From positions 248,001 to 312,000 of the forward strand of contig JAENYZ010000001.1 in the NCBI GenBank assembly GCA_016841525.1: a stretch of 64,000 nt of DNA, given 5' to 3'. Positions 8,123-18,013 of the stretch are shown one piece after another (positions within the stretch are counted from its first letter, which is position 1; every line of letters starts with the position of its first letter). Source of the stretch: Anaerolineaceae bacterium. Its GTDB lineage: Bacteria; Chloroflexota; Anaerolineae; Anaerolineales; Anaerolineaceae. A program made the position numbers and the translations under genes. The notes beneath the pieces are model-generated. The model was not told the DNA's origin, ran no database searches, and was given only the letters and a program-made list of their open reading frames with translations.

Positions 8123-9595
8123 ATGTCAGAACTAAAGCAAAAAACAATCAACGGCATGGTCTGGTCGGTTTCAGAACGTATCAGCCTCCAGGTGATGCAT
8201 ATGCTCGTCTCAATCATTCTTGCCCGTTTGCTTGGCCCATCGGAATTCGGGCTTTTGGGCATGCTGGCGATTTTCACGAGTATTGCCCAATCGGTTTTAG
8301 ACAGCGGTTTTGGCAGCGCATTGATCCAAAAGAAAGATGCAACCCAAACAGATTCCTCCTCAATCTTCTACTTCAATTTATTGATTGGCATCTTTCTAGC
8401 AAGCATCTTTTTCTTTTCCGCCCCATTAATTGCTGACTTCTATCAACAGCCCATCCTCAAGCCGATCACACGTGTTCTCTCGCTGAACATGATCATCAAT
8501 GCCTTCAGCCTCGTTCAGTTTTCCATCTTGAGAAAGAAAATGGAATTTAAAAACCATTTCATCGTCAGCATGATCGCCGTCCTTTTCTCAGGGGTTGCTG
8601 GCATTATTGCTGCTTATAATGGACTGGGAGTCTGGAGCCTTGTTATTCAAACTTTGTCCCACAGCTTGGCCCAGGCAATCGCCTTGTGGATCCTGAGTAA
8701 ATGGCGTCCTATCGGGCATTTTTCATTCGAATCTCTCAAGACAATGTTCTCTTTTGGATCACGGCTTCTCGTGGCAGGGATTATTGAGACAGTCTTCAAG
8801 AACTTATACCAAACCTTTATTGGCAAAGTCTATTCTCCAAGTGACGTCGGTTATTATTCCAGGGCTTCCACTATGGAGTCTGCTGCCTCTGTTGCGACAA
8901 GTATGGCACTCGGCACAGTGGTTTTTGCTGCTTTCTCTCCCTATCAGGATGATGATACAACCTTAAGAAAAGTGCATAGTAAAACCATCAAAATGTCAAT
9001 GTTTGTTCTGATGCCGGTCATGATCGGCTTGATCGCAATTGCCGAACCCTTGTTCCTTTTCCTTCTGACCGAAAAATGGGCGGACAGCATTCCTTATTTC
9101 CAGCTGCTTTGTGTGATCGGCCTGCTCTTCCCAATCGTGGTGCAGAACTACAATTTGCTTCGCATCAAAGGGCGGACGGATTTGCATCTGCGCTTAGAAA
9201 TTTTTAAATACGTCATCACGGTGATTGCTATCGCATTAACCTACAAACACGGCATTATCGCTTTAATTTACGGACAAATTACAGTCGCTGTCATATCTCA
9301 TTTCGTCGTCAGTTATTTCGTTGGCAGATTGGTTGATTACACCTTGTTTGACCAATTAAAAGCTTTATTCCCCCAGGGGATCATTTCCCTGATCATGGGC
9401 GGCAGTATCTATTTTGTTGGTAATTTATTGAACACCGACAGTAATCTACTCATTTTCTCAACTCAAATTGTTCTAGGGGTGGTCATTTATTTCCTGTTGA
9501 ATAGACTCATCAAAGCCCCGGAACTAGAAGAATTCCTGTCCATCATTAGGAATTTCACCAAAACACTATTATCAAAACTGAAAGGCAAACGATGA
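8123..9595 (+). CDS. Polysaccharide flippase, Wzx/MOP family (WzxC-like)
   Basis: The 490-residue protein is almost entirely hydrophobic with about 12-14 membrane segments. It starts with the W-S-x-x-E-R and L-x-R-L-L-G-P-x-E-F-G-L pattern typical of polysaccharide exporters of the MOP superfamily (WzxC/TuaB branch). It would move lipid-linked oligosaccharide units across the cytoplasmic membrane. No Wzy polymerase or Wzz chain-length protein was seen in the window. The gene overlaps the following glycosyltransferase by ATGA (9592-9595), indicating translational coupling. No ribosome binding site is obvious before ATG 8123. Confidence 0.87.
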   Translation: MSELKQKTINGMVWSVSERISLQVMHMLVSIILARLLGPSEFGLLGMLAIFTSIAQSVLDSGFGSALIQKKDATQTDSSSIFYFNLLIGIFLASIFFFSAPLIADFYQQPILKPITRVLSLNMIINAFSLVQFSILRKKMEFKNHFIVSMIAVLFSGVAGIIAAYNGLGVWSLVIQTLSHSLAQAIALWILSKWRPIGHFSFESLKTMFSFGSRLLVAGIIETVFKNLYQTFIGKVYSPSDVGYYSRASTMESAASVATSMALGTVVFAAFSPYQDDDTTLRKVHSKTIKMSMFVLMPVMIGLIAIAEPLFLFLLTEKWADSIPYFQLLCVIGLLFPIVVQNYNLLRIKGRTDLHLRLEIFKYVITVIAIALTYKHGIIALIYGQITVAVISHFVVSYFVGRLVDYTLFDQLKALFPQGIISLIMGGSIYFVGNLLNTDSNLLIFSTQIVLGVVIYFLLNRLIKAPELEEFLSIIRNFTKTLLSKLKGKR

Positions 9596-10563
9596 GTAAT
9601 CCTTTGGTCACTGTCAGTTTGGTTGCCTTCAATCAAGCTGCTTTCATCCGTGAAGCAATTAAGAGCTGTTTGATTCAAAAGACGCAGTTTGACTACGAGA
9701 TTATCATCCATGATGATGCATCTGGGGATAATACAGCTGAAATCATTTTGGAATATGCAAAAAAATACCCTGAAATCATCCGCCCAATTATTCAGACGGA
9801 AAACCAATTTTCAAAGGGGACAGAAATCAATGCAAAAATCACCATTCCCCAAGCAAAAGGCAAATACATCGCCTTTTTAGAAGCTGATGATTATTGGATT
9901 GATCCGGGAAAATTGCAATACCAGGTTGACTTCATGGAATCGCACCCGGAAGTCTCAATGTGTTTTACAGCAACCAAAACCGTGGACGCCGCCAATCCCG
10001 AGGAATACTCGATCAGGCGCTATAAAAATACCGACAGCCCTGTCAGCGCAGAAAATGTGATCTTGATCGGCGGCCATTTGCTGGATATGGGCTCGGCGGT
10101 TGCGAAAAAATCAGTTTTTGACGAGGTCCCTGATTGGTATTATTTTTCACAGATGTGGGACAATACCGTTCCGCTGTTATCAACACTGCATGGGGAAATT
10201 TATTATCTGAACAAAGTCACTTCTGCATATCGCGTAAACACACCTGGCTCCTATATGCAAAAAAATGTTAAAGTCCTGGAAAAAAGAAAATCCCATATTC
10301 TCAAAACACTGAAATTATTAGAGGGATACAACCAGGCAACAGAGAATAAGTACGAAAAATTAATTCGTCGCAAGACAAATTTGATCAGCGTTGGTGCACT
10401 CTTGTTAATGGAACAGGATTTGCCGTTATTCAAAAAATACTATTCGCAATTGACCCCTTTGTTAAAACTTGAGTACAAAATATTTCATTTTATCGGGCGC
10501 TACGGGCTGTGGAAAAAATATCGTCAATTTTTGAGCATGTTCCGAAAGATCAAGTACGTATAA
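9592..10563 (+). CDS. Family 2 glycosyltransferase
   Basis: The GT-A fold is visible in the N-terminal half: VSLVAFNQ at residues 7-14, then IIHDDASGDNT at about 38-48, and the metal-binding region EADDYW near residue 98. The 323-residue length fits a soluble or peripheral GT2 enzyme that adds one sugar to a lipid-linked precursor in the cytoplasm. It is translationally coupled to the flippase gene. Donor and acceptor are unknown. Confidence 0.85.
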   Translation: MSNPLVTVSLVAFNQAAFIREAIKSCLIQKTQFDYEIIIHDDASGDNTAEIILEYAKKYPEIIRPIIQTENQFSKGTEINAKITIPQAKGKYIAFLEADDYWIDPGKLQYQVDFMESHPEVSMCFTATKTVDAANPEEYSIRRYKNTDSPVSAENVILIGGHLLDMGSAVAKKSVFDEVPDWYYFSQMWDNTVPLLSTLHGEIYYLNKVTSAYRVNTPGSYMQKNVKVLEKRKSHILKTLKLLEGYNQATENKYEKLIRRKTNLISVGALLLMEQDLPLFKKYYSQLTPLLKLEYKIFHFIGRYGLWKKYRQFLSMFRKIKYV

Positions 10564-10594
10564 ATCCTAAAATTCATCAAGGATCTTAAACGCT

Positions 10595-11152
10595 TTAACG
10601 CACTTCTCCCCAAAAGTATTGGGTCAATTCCTTTCTCAAATCTTCACGATTGGTTGCATTAATCGGGATCATTCGCGCTTCATATTTTTTTATATAATCT
10701 TCCAGACTGGAGATCATTCTTGCCGGCACACCCGCCACCACTGAATTCGACGGCACATCTTTTACGACCACGGATCCAGCGCCAATAATACTGTTTGGCC
10801 CAATGCTCACACCTGGCAGAATGATGCTGTTGACCCCGATAAAGCAGTTATCCTGAACACGGATTGCGCCAAAACGGTTGCCAAATGGCGATGAATCCGG
10901 GATTGACTCCCGAAACAAACGGCTTGATGCATCGTGCGTGAGAAAGAACACACCATAGGTGATCGTCACCTTGTTCCCAATCTCAATCAACCAGGGTTCT
11001 GAGCCGTAGTTATGCGGATGATTTAATATCTGGCAATGTTCACCAATCCTCACGCCCATCGATCGCAAATATTTAACCTTGTTTCCCCGATAAACCAGGT
11101 AATACTTAATCTGTTCAATAATCTTATTAAGAATATTTTTTATCATCATCAC
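10595..11152 (-). CDS. Left-handed beta-helix acyltransferase (hexapeptide repeat)
   Basis: The second half carries hexapeptide repeats (I-x-V-x-D-N-C-F-I-G, then I-L-P-G-V-S-I-G and I-G-A-G-S-V-V) ending in V-A-G-V-P-A-R, as in CatB/WbbJ/maltose-acetyltransferase type O-acetyltransferases. A catalytic-type histidine is present in T-H-D-A-S. It is the last gene of the minus-strand operon and overlaps the upstream glycosyltransferase by 4 bases. It probably acetylates a sugar of the repeat unit. Confidence 0.83.
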   Translation of the reverse strand: MMMIKNILNKIIEQIKYYLVYRGNKVKYLRSMGVRIGEHCQILNHPHNYGSEPWLIEIGNKVTITYGVFFLTHDASSRLFRESIPDSSPFGNRFGAIRVQDNCFIGVNSIILPGVSIGPNSIIGAGSVVVKDVPSNSVVAGVPARMISSLEDYIKKYEARMIPINATNREDLRKELTQYFWGEVR

Positions 11153-12291
11153 CCTGAATCCTGATTCTCTAAAGCCTGATAAATTTCAACATAGGCATTG
11201 ATCATTTTTTCCATATTGAATTTCTCAATAAGTATGGCTTTTCCCACCCGCCCCATCTCTTGAGCCCGTACTGCATCTGCCAGGAGATAATTAACATGCT
11301 TTCCTATTTCTTCCGGGGATCCTGGCTTGATCACAAAACCGCTTTCACCGTCCTTCACGACTTCCCTGTTGCCGCCATTATCCGAAACCACAACAGGTTT
11401 AGATAATGCCATGTATTCCAGCAGCGCATTTGCTGTCCCTTCGCCGTGAACCGTTTCATTAGTTGACAGAATGCCAATCCGTGATTTTGCAATATAAGGC
11501 TCCGGGTGCAGGGTATCAGTAATATATTCTACATGCGATTCCACGCCAATTTCCGAGGCGTAAGCCTTGACTGCATCTAATGTGCCTGCATTATGACCCA
11601 CAAGCAGCAGACGGGCATCAGGAAATGATGTTAGAATGACGGGCATAGCTGCCACCAGGCTGATGTGATCCTTCTTATTACTGAAATTTGCAACCATGCA
11701 TAAATTTTTATGTTTTTCAGGTGGGTACTCTTCCAGTCCTTCGAAACGGCTCATGTCCACGCCATTATATATCACTCGTGATCGAGGGTCAGCTGCAAGA
11801 CCAAAAGCTTGCAATCCGGATTGCGAATTAGCCACGATGGCATCCGCTTTTTGAGCACTCCACTTTGTGAGACGATTAGAAAAATCCAAGCGAGAAGGCG
11901 ATAATCGAATGCCCCCATGCAGTATTGGTACACGACAAAATTTTGCCACCATCAAACCAACCAGATCCCAAATGCCGCTCCCCCAGGTATGAATGACTTG
12001 AATATTCTCACGTCTACCAAGCCTGACCAACTTGATTACAGGGCTCAACAGATCAAACTCAAACATCCGACTGACATTGATAAGGCTGTTGGCAAATTGG
12101 CTTGCTTCAGATTCTCGCAATCCATTTGGGTTCATTACAGCAACAATCGTCGAAATATGCTTTCTTTCTTTTAGACCTTTTAATAAGGCGATCAGCTGTC
12201 TTTCTTTGCCGCCTGCATCTAAATTACCAATCAGCATCAATACTCTAATCTGATCGTTTCTATTTGCATTTTGTTTCTTGGGCGATCCCAT
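11149..12291 (-). CDS. Family 4 glycosyltransferase
   Basis: A GT-B enzyme. The N-terminal GNLDAGGKERQ is the usual acceptor-domain glycine loop. The C-terminal donor domain carries EGTANALLEYMA followed by KPVVVSDNGGN, the E-x7-E pattern of GT4 retaining enzymes. The length of 380 is typical. It lies 48 bases after the next upstream GT4 gene and overlaps the acyltransferase gene downstream by 4 bases. Donor and acceptor are unknown. Confidence 0.87.
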   Translation of the reverse strand: MGSPKKQNANRNDQIRVLMLIGNLDAGGKERQLIALLKGLKERKHISTIVAVMNPNGLRESEASQFANSLINVSRMFEFDLLSPVIKLVRLGRRENIQVIHTWGSGIWDLVGLMVAKFCRVPILHGGIRLSPSRLDFSNRLTKWSAQKADAIVANSQSGLQAFGLAADPRSRVIYNGVDMSRFEGLEEYPPEKHKNLCMVANFSNKKDHISLVAAMPVILTSFPDARLLLVGHNAGTLDAVKAYASEIGVESHVEYITDTLHPEPYIAKSRIGILSTNETVHGEGTANALLEYMALSKPVVVSDNGGNREVVKDGESGFVIKPGSPEEIGKHVNYLLADAVRAQEMGRVGKAILIEKFNMEKMINAYVEIYQALENQDSG

Positions 12292-12339
12292 ACGATTATT
12301 ATTCCCAGTCAGATATTTATTGATTTAACTTTGCACTTT

Positions 12340-13407
12340 TCATGCCTTGATTTCTAAAAGAATTTCATGCCAGGATCTTTTCACATTCTCCAGGGAATAC
12401 TCAGCTATAAACTTTTCTCGAGTCTCAAGTGCACCTTGAACTAAATCTCCATAAAGTGCCTGGTTCGTTATTAGTTCAGAGAGCGCCTCCACATATGAAT
12501 CCAGGCTGATTTTGTCGATTAACAACGCATTGTAACCATCAACGGCAATATCGCTGATATCGCCAATATTGGGCATGACAACAGGCAGTCCGCAGCTTAA
12601 TGCCTCAATCATTGCTACCGGTAAACCCTCAAAAGCGGATGCCATGATGAAAACTCGCGATTGGTTCAAGAAAGTCGGAATATCCTCGTATTTTTGATTA
12701 CCAGCAAAATGCACACTTTCGGTAATCACATATTCAGCGACTTTATTCAGCAGATTGGATCTTTCAGGTCCATCACCGACAATAAGTAATTTGATATCAG
12801 GATTTTGCTGTTGGAGGGCATGGAAAGCATCAACAATCAGGTGAACCTGCTTGTTTTGGTCTAACCGTCCAACATAAACAAAATCAAAAATCTTCTGAAC
12901 CTGATCAGGCTGAAACAAATCAAAATCAATCGCATTCACTGCCTTAGAAATGAAAAATTTCTCATCAGGCAAACCAAGATATGAAAGATCTTTTTTTGAT
13001 GACTTGCCCCTGACACCAATCCGCTCAGCCTGCGCAAGCAAGCCTTGATAAAATTTTGATTTGTTAACTAGAGGCCGATCTGTCCCGATCAGTTCCTGAA
13101 TGACTGGAATTTTTAAAAGGCGCCCGATGATAGCAGCATAGACGCCGTGGGGAACAAAATAGATAGCATAAATGCGGTCCGGTTTTTCTTTTACACAAAC
13201 AGCGAATAAAGCAATAAAACGGTACACCTCTGTCAGGAATAAAGACCAGCTGAGTAATTTAGGTGGTGAATAGGACTCAACTTTCGCCATAGCTACCGGT
13301 GAACGCCTGACAAGAAAGATTTTTTCTACAGTTTCCAATGCCGCCAGGGGAAGCAAGCTTGCCCTGACCTTGTCTTCACTCATCCCGCAAATTGTGACTA
13401 TTTTCAT
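12340..13407 (-). CDS. Family 4 glycosyltransferase
   Basis: A GT-B fold protein of 355 residues. The donor-binding half contains FVYVGRLDQNK and FEGLPVAMIEALSCGLPVV, the E-x7-E motif of GT4. It sits 14 bases downstream of the DUF354 gene, in the middle of the ten-gene operon. It would transfer a sugar from a nucleotide donor to the growing lipid-linked glycan; specificity cannot be assigned. Confidence 0.86.
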   Translation of the reverse strand: MKIVTICGMSEDKVRASLLPLAALETVEKIFLVRRSPVAMAKVESYSPPKLLSWSLFLTEVYRFIALFAVCVKEKPDRIYAIYFVPHGVYAAIIGRLLKIPVIQELIGTDRPLVNKSKFYQGLLAQAERIGVRGKSSKKDLSYLGLPDEKFFISKAVNAIDFDLFQPDQVQKIFDFVYVGRLDQNKQVHLIVDAFHALQQQNPDIKLLIVGDGPERSNLLNKVAEYVITESVHFAGNQKYEDIPTFLNQSRVFIMASAFEGLPVAMIEALSCGLPVVMPNIGDISDIAVDGYNALLIDKISLDSYVEALSELITNQALYGDLVQGALETREKFIAEYSLENVKRSWHEILLEIKA

Positions 13408-13421
13408 CCGCTCTCACCAAA

Positions 13422-14477
13422 TCAATCGAGATTTTCTATAAGATCCACCATCCAGCGGGTTAAATCAATTTTCTTTTCCAGCAAACGATTCCTCTTCATC
13501 TGGAATTTTTTCCTTAATTCACCATCCTCCAGCCAAGTGTTGAGCAAGGCGAAGATTTCTTCTTCCTGTTTTGGAAAAAACGCGAAGGTTAATTGATATT
13601 CATTCTGCAAATCCTGCAAGATGGAACATCGGTCAGCAAAAGAATTAATGCGGATCGATGGCACACCAAGCACTGCTGCCTCTACGGTCATAGATTGACT
13701 GTCGCCAATAAAAACATCAGCAAAAGCCAGCACATGGTGCATGTTCGCAGGATCAATTTGAATGCGATATGGCTCAAACTCGGGGAGCAGCGCCCCCTCA
13801 CTGGTGATAAACACTTTGCCATATCGTGTTAATAATTTTATCAATTTTCGCTGCAAGGCGAGCCCCATGCCAAACTCCCCCTGGTCATGTGCTGCTTTCA
13901 GGTTGACAAAACGCAGCAAGAAGTATCTTTCACCAGGACCCACACCTAATTGATCAAAAATTTTTCGATCAGGTGCGAATTGGCTGGGATGTAAATAGGC
14001 TAATTTTTGAATGCCTTCATAGGTAATATGTTTCTTGCCATGATTTTCGTTCAATACTTTTGGTGTGACAATTCTATGCGCCATTGGGTAAGAAAGCCTG
14101 ACAAAAGATTTAGCAACGCTGGCATCGTCTTCATTGAATACAATGGATTTTGCGCCAATAAACGGGGCAACATGTGCAATTGAAACAGAGGTGCCAACTA
14201 ATATCTTGCTCCGATGCCGAAGGGCGGCTGTTAACACACCAAAATCATGCTCCAGCATCTCGTAAGCAAGCCCCAGCGTGCCCTTACGGGCTTTTGAGAC
14301 CACATCATAGGTAAAGCCATAGGAATCCAATAAATCAAGCGTTACGTCCTTCTCACGGGTTGTAATGGCGACCTCATGGCCATGAGACTGCCAAATCTTT
14401 ATCGCATTTCGAAATAAATGGACGTGCGCAGGATGCCCGATATCAACAAGAATGCGCTTGTGTTCTGAAGCAATCAA
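13422..14477 (-). CDS. DUF354 family GT-B-like protein
   Basis: The N-terminus RILVDIGHPAHVHLFRN is the hallmark of the DUF354 family, which has a predicted GT-B fold related to UDP-GlcNAc 2-epimerases and MurG-like transferases and is common in archaeal and bacterial glycan loci. The gene begins with TTG at 14477, supported by GGAG about ten bases upstream; no internal methionine would preserve the conserved start of the fold. It lies between the 2-epimerase and two GT4 genes, so a glycosyltransferase role is likely but not demonstrated. Confidence 0.8.
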   Translation of the reverse strand: MIASEHKRILVDIGHPAHVHLFRNAIKIWQSHGHEVAITTREKDVTLDLLDSYGFTYDVVSKARKGTLGLAYEMLEHDFGVLTAALRHRSKILVGTSVSIAHVAPFIGAKSIVFNEDDASVAKSFVRLSYPMAHRIVTPKVLNENHGKKHITYEGIQKLAYLHPSQFAPDRKIFDQLGVGPGERYFLLRFVNLKAAHDQGEFGMGLALQRKLIKLLTRYGKVFITSEGALLPEFEPYRIQIDPANMHHVLAFADVFIGDSQSMTVEAAVLGVPSIRINSFADRCSILQDLQNEYQLTFAFFPKQEEEIFALLNTWLEDGELRKKFQMKRNRLLEKKIDLTRWMVDLIENLD

Positions 14478-14576
14478 TTAAAAACCACTCCGTTTAATCA
14501 CGCCAATGAGCATAATATTAATTATTTTAGAGTAAATTTCACAATGATATTACCATCAATGAGGTTTCTTAGTTAA

Positions 14577-15674
14577 TTAGCAGGCAGGATATTGAACCAG
14601 ACAATCAATAATTTTTCGCGCTGCTTTTCCATCGCCGTAAAATTCAGGATGATTTTCAGGAACCTTAAAATGCAAGACTTTTTCCAATATTGTTTCTTTA
14701 TTCCCACCAGCTAAAACATTCCACCCTGATTGCACGGTTTCAACCCACTCGGTCTCATCGCGCAAGGTTACACATGGGACATGCAGCCAATAAGCCTCTT
14801 TTTGAATGCCGCCAGAATCCGTCAGGATCTTCCTGGCAGAGGCTTCAAGCCGAACCATGTCGAGATACCCCAGTGGATCAATCAGTTCAATGTTTGGTGC
14901 AGATAAATAACCTTGAAAGCGATAATTTTCAACTGCCTGTTTTGTTCTGGGATGGATCGGGAAGACGACCTTTTTATCCAAAGATGTCAATGCATCCAGG
15001 ATATTTTCCAGCCGTAATGGATCATCCGTGTTTTCAGCGCGATGTACTGTCGCCAAATAATATTGACCAGGTTCTAGGCCTAGAATCTCAAGAATACCCG
15101 ATTGCTTTTCTGCTTTTTCTGCAGCGTATGAAAGTGAGTTCGCCATGACATCGCCGACAATAACAACCTTTTCAGTGATGCCTTCATTGGCTAAATTTTC
15201 AACGGCAACATTGCTTGGGCAAAAAAGGAAATCAGAGATGTGATCTGTAAGAACCCTGTTGATCTCTTCTGGCATCAAGCGATTGTAACTTCGCAACCCA
15301 GCTTCGATATGCGCAACTTTAATATGCAATTTTGCCGCAGCTAACGCACCTGCCAAAGTTGAATTTGTATCGCCATAAACAATCACCCAATCTGGCTGTG
15401 TATCAATTAACACAGCTTCAATTTTTGCCAGCATTTCACCCGTCTGGACACCGTGAGTACCGGAGCCAACCCCCAGATTGTATTGGGGGGTGGGAATATC
15501 AAGTTCATCAAAGAAAACTTTTGAAAGATTCTCATCGTAATGCTGACCTGTATGCAAAATGATTTCATCAGCTTCATCCCGCAGCAGCCGGCTAACCGCC
15601 GCCGCTTTAATAAATTGCGGGCGTGCACCAATGATTGTCAAAATCTTCAATTTCTTTTCCGATGAATTTTTCAT
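14577..15674 (-). CDS. wecB: Non-hydrolysing UDP-GlcNAc-type 2-epimerase (WecB/WbpI)
   Basis: The start ILTIIGARPQFIKAAAVSR, the loop GDTNST (101-106), HIEAGLRS (122-129) and the acidic PEE (135-137) identify the UDP-GlcNAc 2-epimerase family. The 365-residue length is normal. WecB makes UDP-ManNAc; the paralogous WbpI epimerises UDP-GlcNAc3NAcA to UDP-ManNAc3NAcA. The two cannot be told apart by eye. The operon also encodes dehydrogenase, oxidoreductase, aminotransferase and acetyltransferase of the WbpA/B/E/D type, so the WbpI role is favoured. The short WecB-WecC route to UDP-ManNAcA is the alternative. Confidence 0.9.
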   Translation of the reverse strand: MKNSSEKKLKILTIIGARPQFIKAAAVSRLLRDEADEIILHTGQHYDENLSKVFFDELDIPTPQYNLGVGSGTHGVQTGEMLAKIEAVLIDTQPDWVIVYGDTNSTLAGALAAAKLHIKVAHIEAGLRSYNRLMPEEINRVLTDHISDFLFCPSNVAVENLANEGITEKVVIVGDVMANSLSYAAEKAEKQSGILEILGLEPGQYYLATVHRAENTDDPLRLENILDALTSLDKKVVFPIHPRTKQAVENYRFQGYLSAPNIELIDPLGYLDMVRLEASARKILTDSGGIQKEAYWLHVPCVTLRDETEWVETVQSGWNVLAGGNKETILEKVLHFKVPENHPEFYGDGKAARKIIDCLVQYPAC

Positions 15675-15708
15675 GAGTCTCAGGCTTAAATCATTTCTTG
15701 ATATGCTG

Positions 15709-16659
15709 CTACTTCAGATACTTATTTGAATCCATATCAAACCACATCGCAAAAAATAGGGATTGCATTCCAGTGATGATCAAAAAAATAGCGACGATGG
15801 TGCTGGTTGCAGCGACTGGACCTGTTGTAATCCGGACAATGAATAAATACAGACCCAGCAGCCACCCAATTATAGAAAATGCAAATCCTGAAAAATAGAA
15901 GAAAATTAATGGGTGAAAGTCTCGAATGACGTATTTTTGGATCATACGATAGAAAAACAAGCGTGAAAGAAGCCAGGTAAATTTTGGGATTACCAGCAAA
16001 GGTTTAATGCCCGATTTCTCACCAATCCCGTAAATGGGCTGAATTTCAACATCGCGAACTCTAAAATTATAAATATTCAATTTCACAAGCATATCATTTG
16101 GCATGCCATAACGCTTGTAAATCCCTCCCAAATCAAGCGTCGAGAGCACTTTGTGATTTGCCACAGTGAAACCGGTCTGAGAATCCGCCACATGCCAGTA
16201 CCCGGAAGCAATTTTTGTTAATAAAGACAGCGCTGCGTTGCCCATATATCGCGCTTTAGGGATCTTATGCCAGGCTTCACCAGTAAATAGCCGGTTCCCT
16301 TTAGTGTAGTCTGCCTCATCATTGACAATCGGGTCCAACAATGCAGGAAGATCTGATGGGTCCATCTGTGCATCCCCTGCCATGACAGCCGTCGCATCAA
16401 TTTGATGATCCCGACACCACTTGTATCCTTCAGCGATTGCGCCGCCGACACCAACATTCTTTTCCATACATATCAGTACAATTCGGCTGTCAGGGGCGTC
16501 GACATAAGCATTGACAACATCAACGGTCTTATCCTTGCTCAGGTCATCCACGATCACAACATAATCAACGTAATCCGGCGTTGTTTCGATCACCTTTCCG
16601 ATCAATTTTTCTTCATTGTAAGCTGGAACAACGACTGCAACAGATTTGCCTTTATACAT
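15709..16659 (-). CDS. Polyprenyl-phosphate glycosyltransferase (DPM1-like GT2) with two C-terminal membrane segments
   Basis: The N-terminal GT-A domain shows VVVPAYNEE, VDDLSKDKT and the metal site GDAQMDPSD, as in dolichyl/undecaprenyl-phosphate mannose or glucose synthases. Two hydrophobic segments at about residues 235-262 and 275-300 should anchor it in the membrane. Such enzymes move one sugar from a nucleotide donor to undecaprenyl phosphate for later transfer outside, or act directly in glycan assembly. It lies between the 6-dehydrogenase and the 2-epimerase genes, 27-34 bases from each. Confidence 0.85.
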   Translation of the reverse strand: MYKGKSVAVVVPAYNEEKLIGKVIETTPDYVDYVVIVDDLSKDKTVDVVNAYVDAPDSRIVLICMEKNVGVGGAIAEGYKWCRDHQIDATAVMAGDAQMDPSDLPALLDPIVNDEADYTKGNRLFTGEAWHKIPKARYMGNAALSLLTKIASGYWHVADSQTGFTVANHKVLSTLDLGGIYKRYGMPNDMLVKLNIYNFRVRDVEIQPIYGIGEKSGIKPLLVIPKFTWLLSRLFFYRMIQKYVIRDFHPLIFFYFSGFAFSIIGWLLGLYLFIVRITTGPVAATSTIVAIFLIITGMQSLFFAMWFDMDSNKYLK

Positions 16660-16686
16660 CTTCCACCTTATTTATCTTTCTAAACT

Positions 16687-18012
16687 TTATTTGCCGTAAC
16701 CAATACCGTAATAATCCAGACCTGCATTTTTTGCTTTGAGCGGATCAACCACACGTCGTCCATCAATCATAATTGGCAAATGCATCTTCTGCTTGACTTC
16801 AAGCAAATCCAATTTCTTGTACGCTTCGTGTGCAACCATAATAATGACGGCATCGCAATTTTCAATACAATCGAGGATATTTTGCTGATAAGGAGAAACA
16901 TAAGGATCCTGAACCACGACATCAATGCTTTCAGCATTTAGCAAATTAAGCAGCGCATCACTGGGACTATTGCGAGTGTCATCACTCTCTTCAAGGTAAG
17001 CGTAACCCAGGATTGCAATTTTTGCGTCTGTTAATGGTTTCTGATGTGCTTCGAGTGCGCTCTTCAAAATCTTTACTATCCCGGCAGGCATTGAATCATT
17101 CACAGACCTGGCAGCCGGGATGAGCTTCAAGTCTGCTTGCCCCTTTGCGCCATATGCCAGCAGCCATGGATCCTTGGGGATACAGTGACCTCCGACACCA
17201 GCCCCGGCAAACAAAACGTTCCGCCCCGGTGATTTATTCACCAATTCTCTAACTTTGAGAAAATCAGCCCCAACAGATTGGCAAATCAATGCTAACTCAT
17301 TTGCAAAAGCAATATTTACATCTCTATACGCATTTTCTGCCGTTTTTGTTATTTCAGCAGTGATCAGATCCGCCGTATCTAAATCCGATTGGACAATATG
17401 CGAATAAAACTTCTTCATCGTCTCAGCGACTTCCGGCGTATCGCCGCCGCAAACCCTGCTCATATTCCTCAGGTTTGCCAGTAATTTCCCTGGCATAACC
17501 CGCTCTGGACAGGCACCCAGGAAAAAGTCCTCACCAGACTTCTTTCCACTTGATGCTTCAATCAAAGGACGTACAAGAGTTTCCATCGTTCCAGGTGCAA
17601 TGGTTGATTCAACAATCACCAGGACGCCATCTTTCATGACCTGACCCAGGCTTTGACAGGCTGATCGCAAAGCCACATACTGCGGGATGTGATCATCGTC
17701 GATCGGTGTTTCAACATCAATCAGCACAATATCCGCGTCCGCCAATGCTCCATAACTTGTTGTCGCTTCAAAATTGCCAAGGTGAAAAACAAGCTTCAAC
17801 AAGTCAGCTAAACCTGGTTCCTTGCCTTCGATCGGTGAAATCCCCTGGTTTATTAAATCAATGCGGTCTTGTTTGATGTCGACACCGGTCACTTTAAAGC
17901 CGGCGTCAGCAAGCATACAGGCAACCGGCAGGCCAACATAACCAAGCCCAATCACGGCTACCTTTGCCTGTTTATTTTGAATTTTTTCATTGAGTGATTG
18001 CAAAAATCTCAT
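16687..18012 (-). CDS. wbpA: UDP-N-acetyl-hexosamine 6-dehydrogenase (WbpA/WecC family)
   Basis: An NAD-dependent nucleotide-sugar dehydrogenase oxidising C6 of UDP-GlcNAc or UDP-ManNAc to the uronate. The NAD loop GLGYVG is at 22-27. The catalytic cysteine is C277 in GGHCIPKDPW, and CPERVMPGK at 168-176 is the WecC/WbpA-type signature. The 441-residue length is usual. It begins one base after the stop of the sugar oxidoreductase gene. Because the 3-amino sugar genes are adjacent, oxidation of UDP-GlcNAc as the first step of the UDP-ManNAc3NAcA pathway is the best reading; oxidation of UDP-ManNAc is the alternative. Confidence 0.87.
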   Translation of the reverse strand: MRFLQSLNEKIQNKQAKVAVIGLGYVGLPVACMLADAGFKVTGVDIKQDRIDLINQGISPIEGKEPGLADLLKLVFHLGNFEATTSYGALADADIVLIDVETPIDDDHIPQYVALRSACQSLGQVMKDGVLVIVESTIAPGTMETLVRPLIEASSGKKSGEDFFLGACPERVMPGKLLANLRNMSRVCGGDTPEVAETMKKFYSHIVQSDLDTADLITAEITKTAENAYRDVNIAFANELALICQSVGADFLKVRELVNKSPGRNVLFAGAGVGGHCIPKDPWLLAYGAKGQADLKLIPAARSVNDSMPAGIVKILKSALEAHQKPLTDAKIAILGYAYLEESDDTRNSPSDALLNLLNAESIDVVVQDPYVSPYQQNILDCIENCDAVIIMVAHEAYKKLDLLEVKQKMHLPIMIDGRRVVDPLKAKNAGLDYYGIGYGK

Positions 18013-18013
18013 A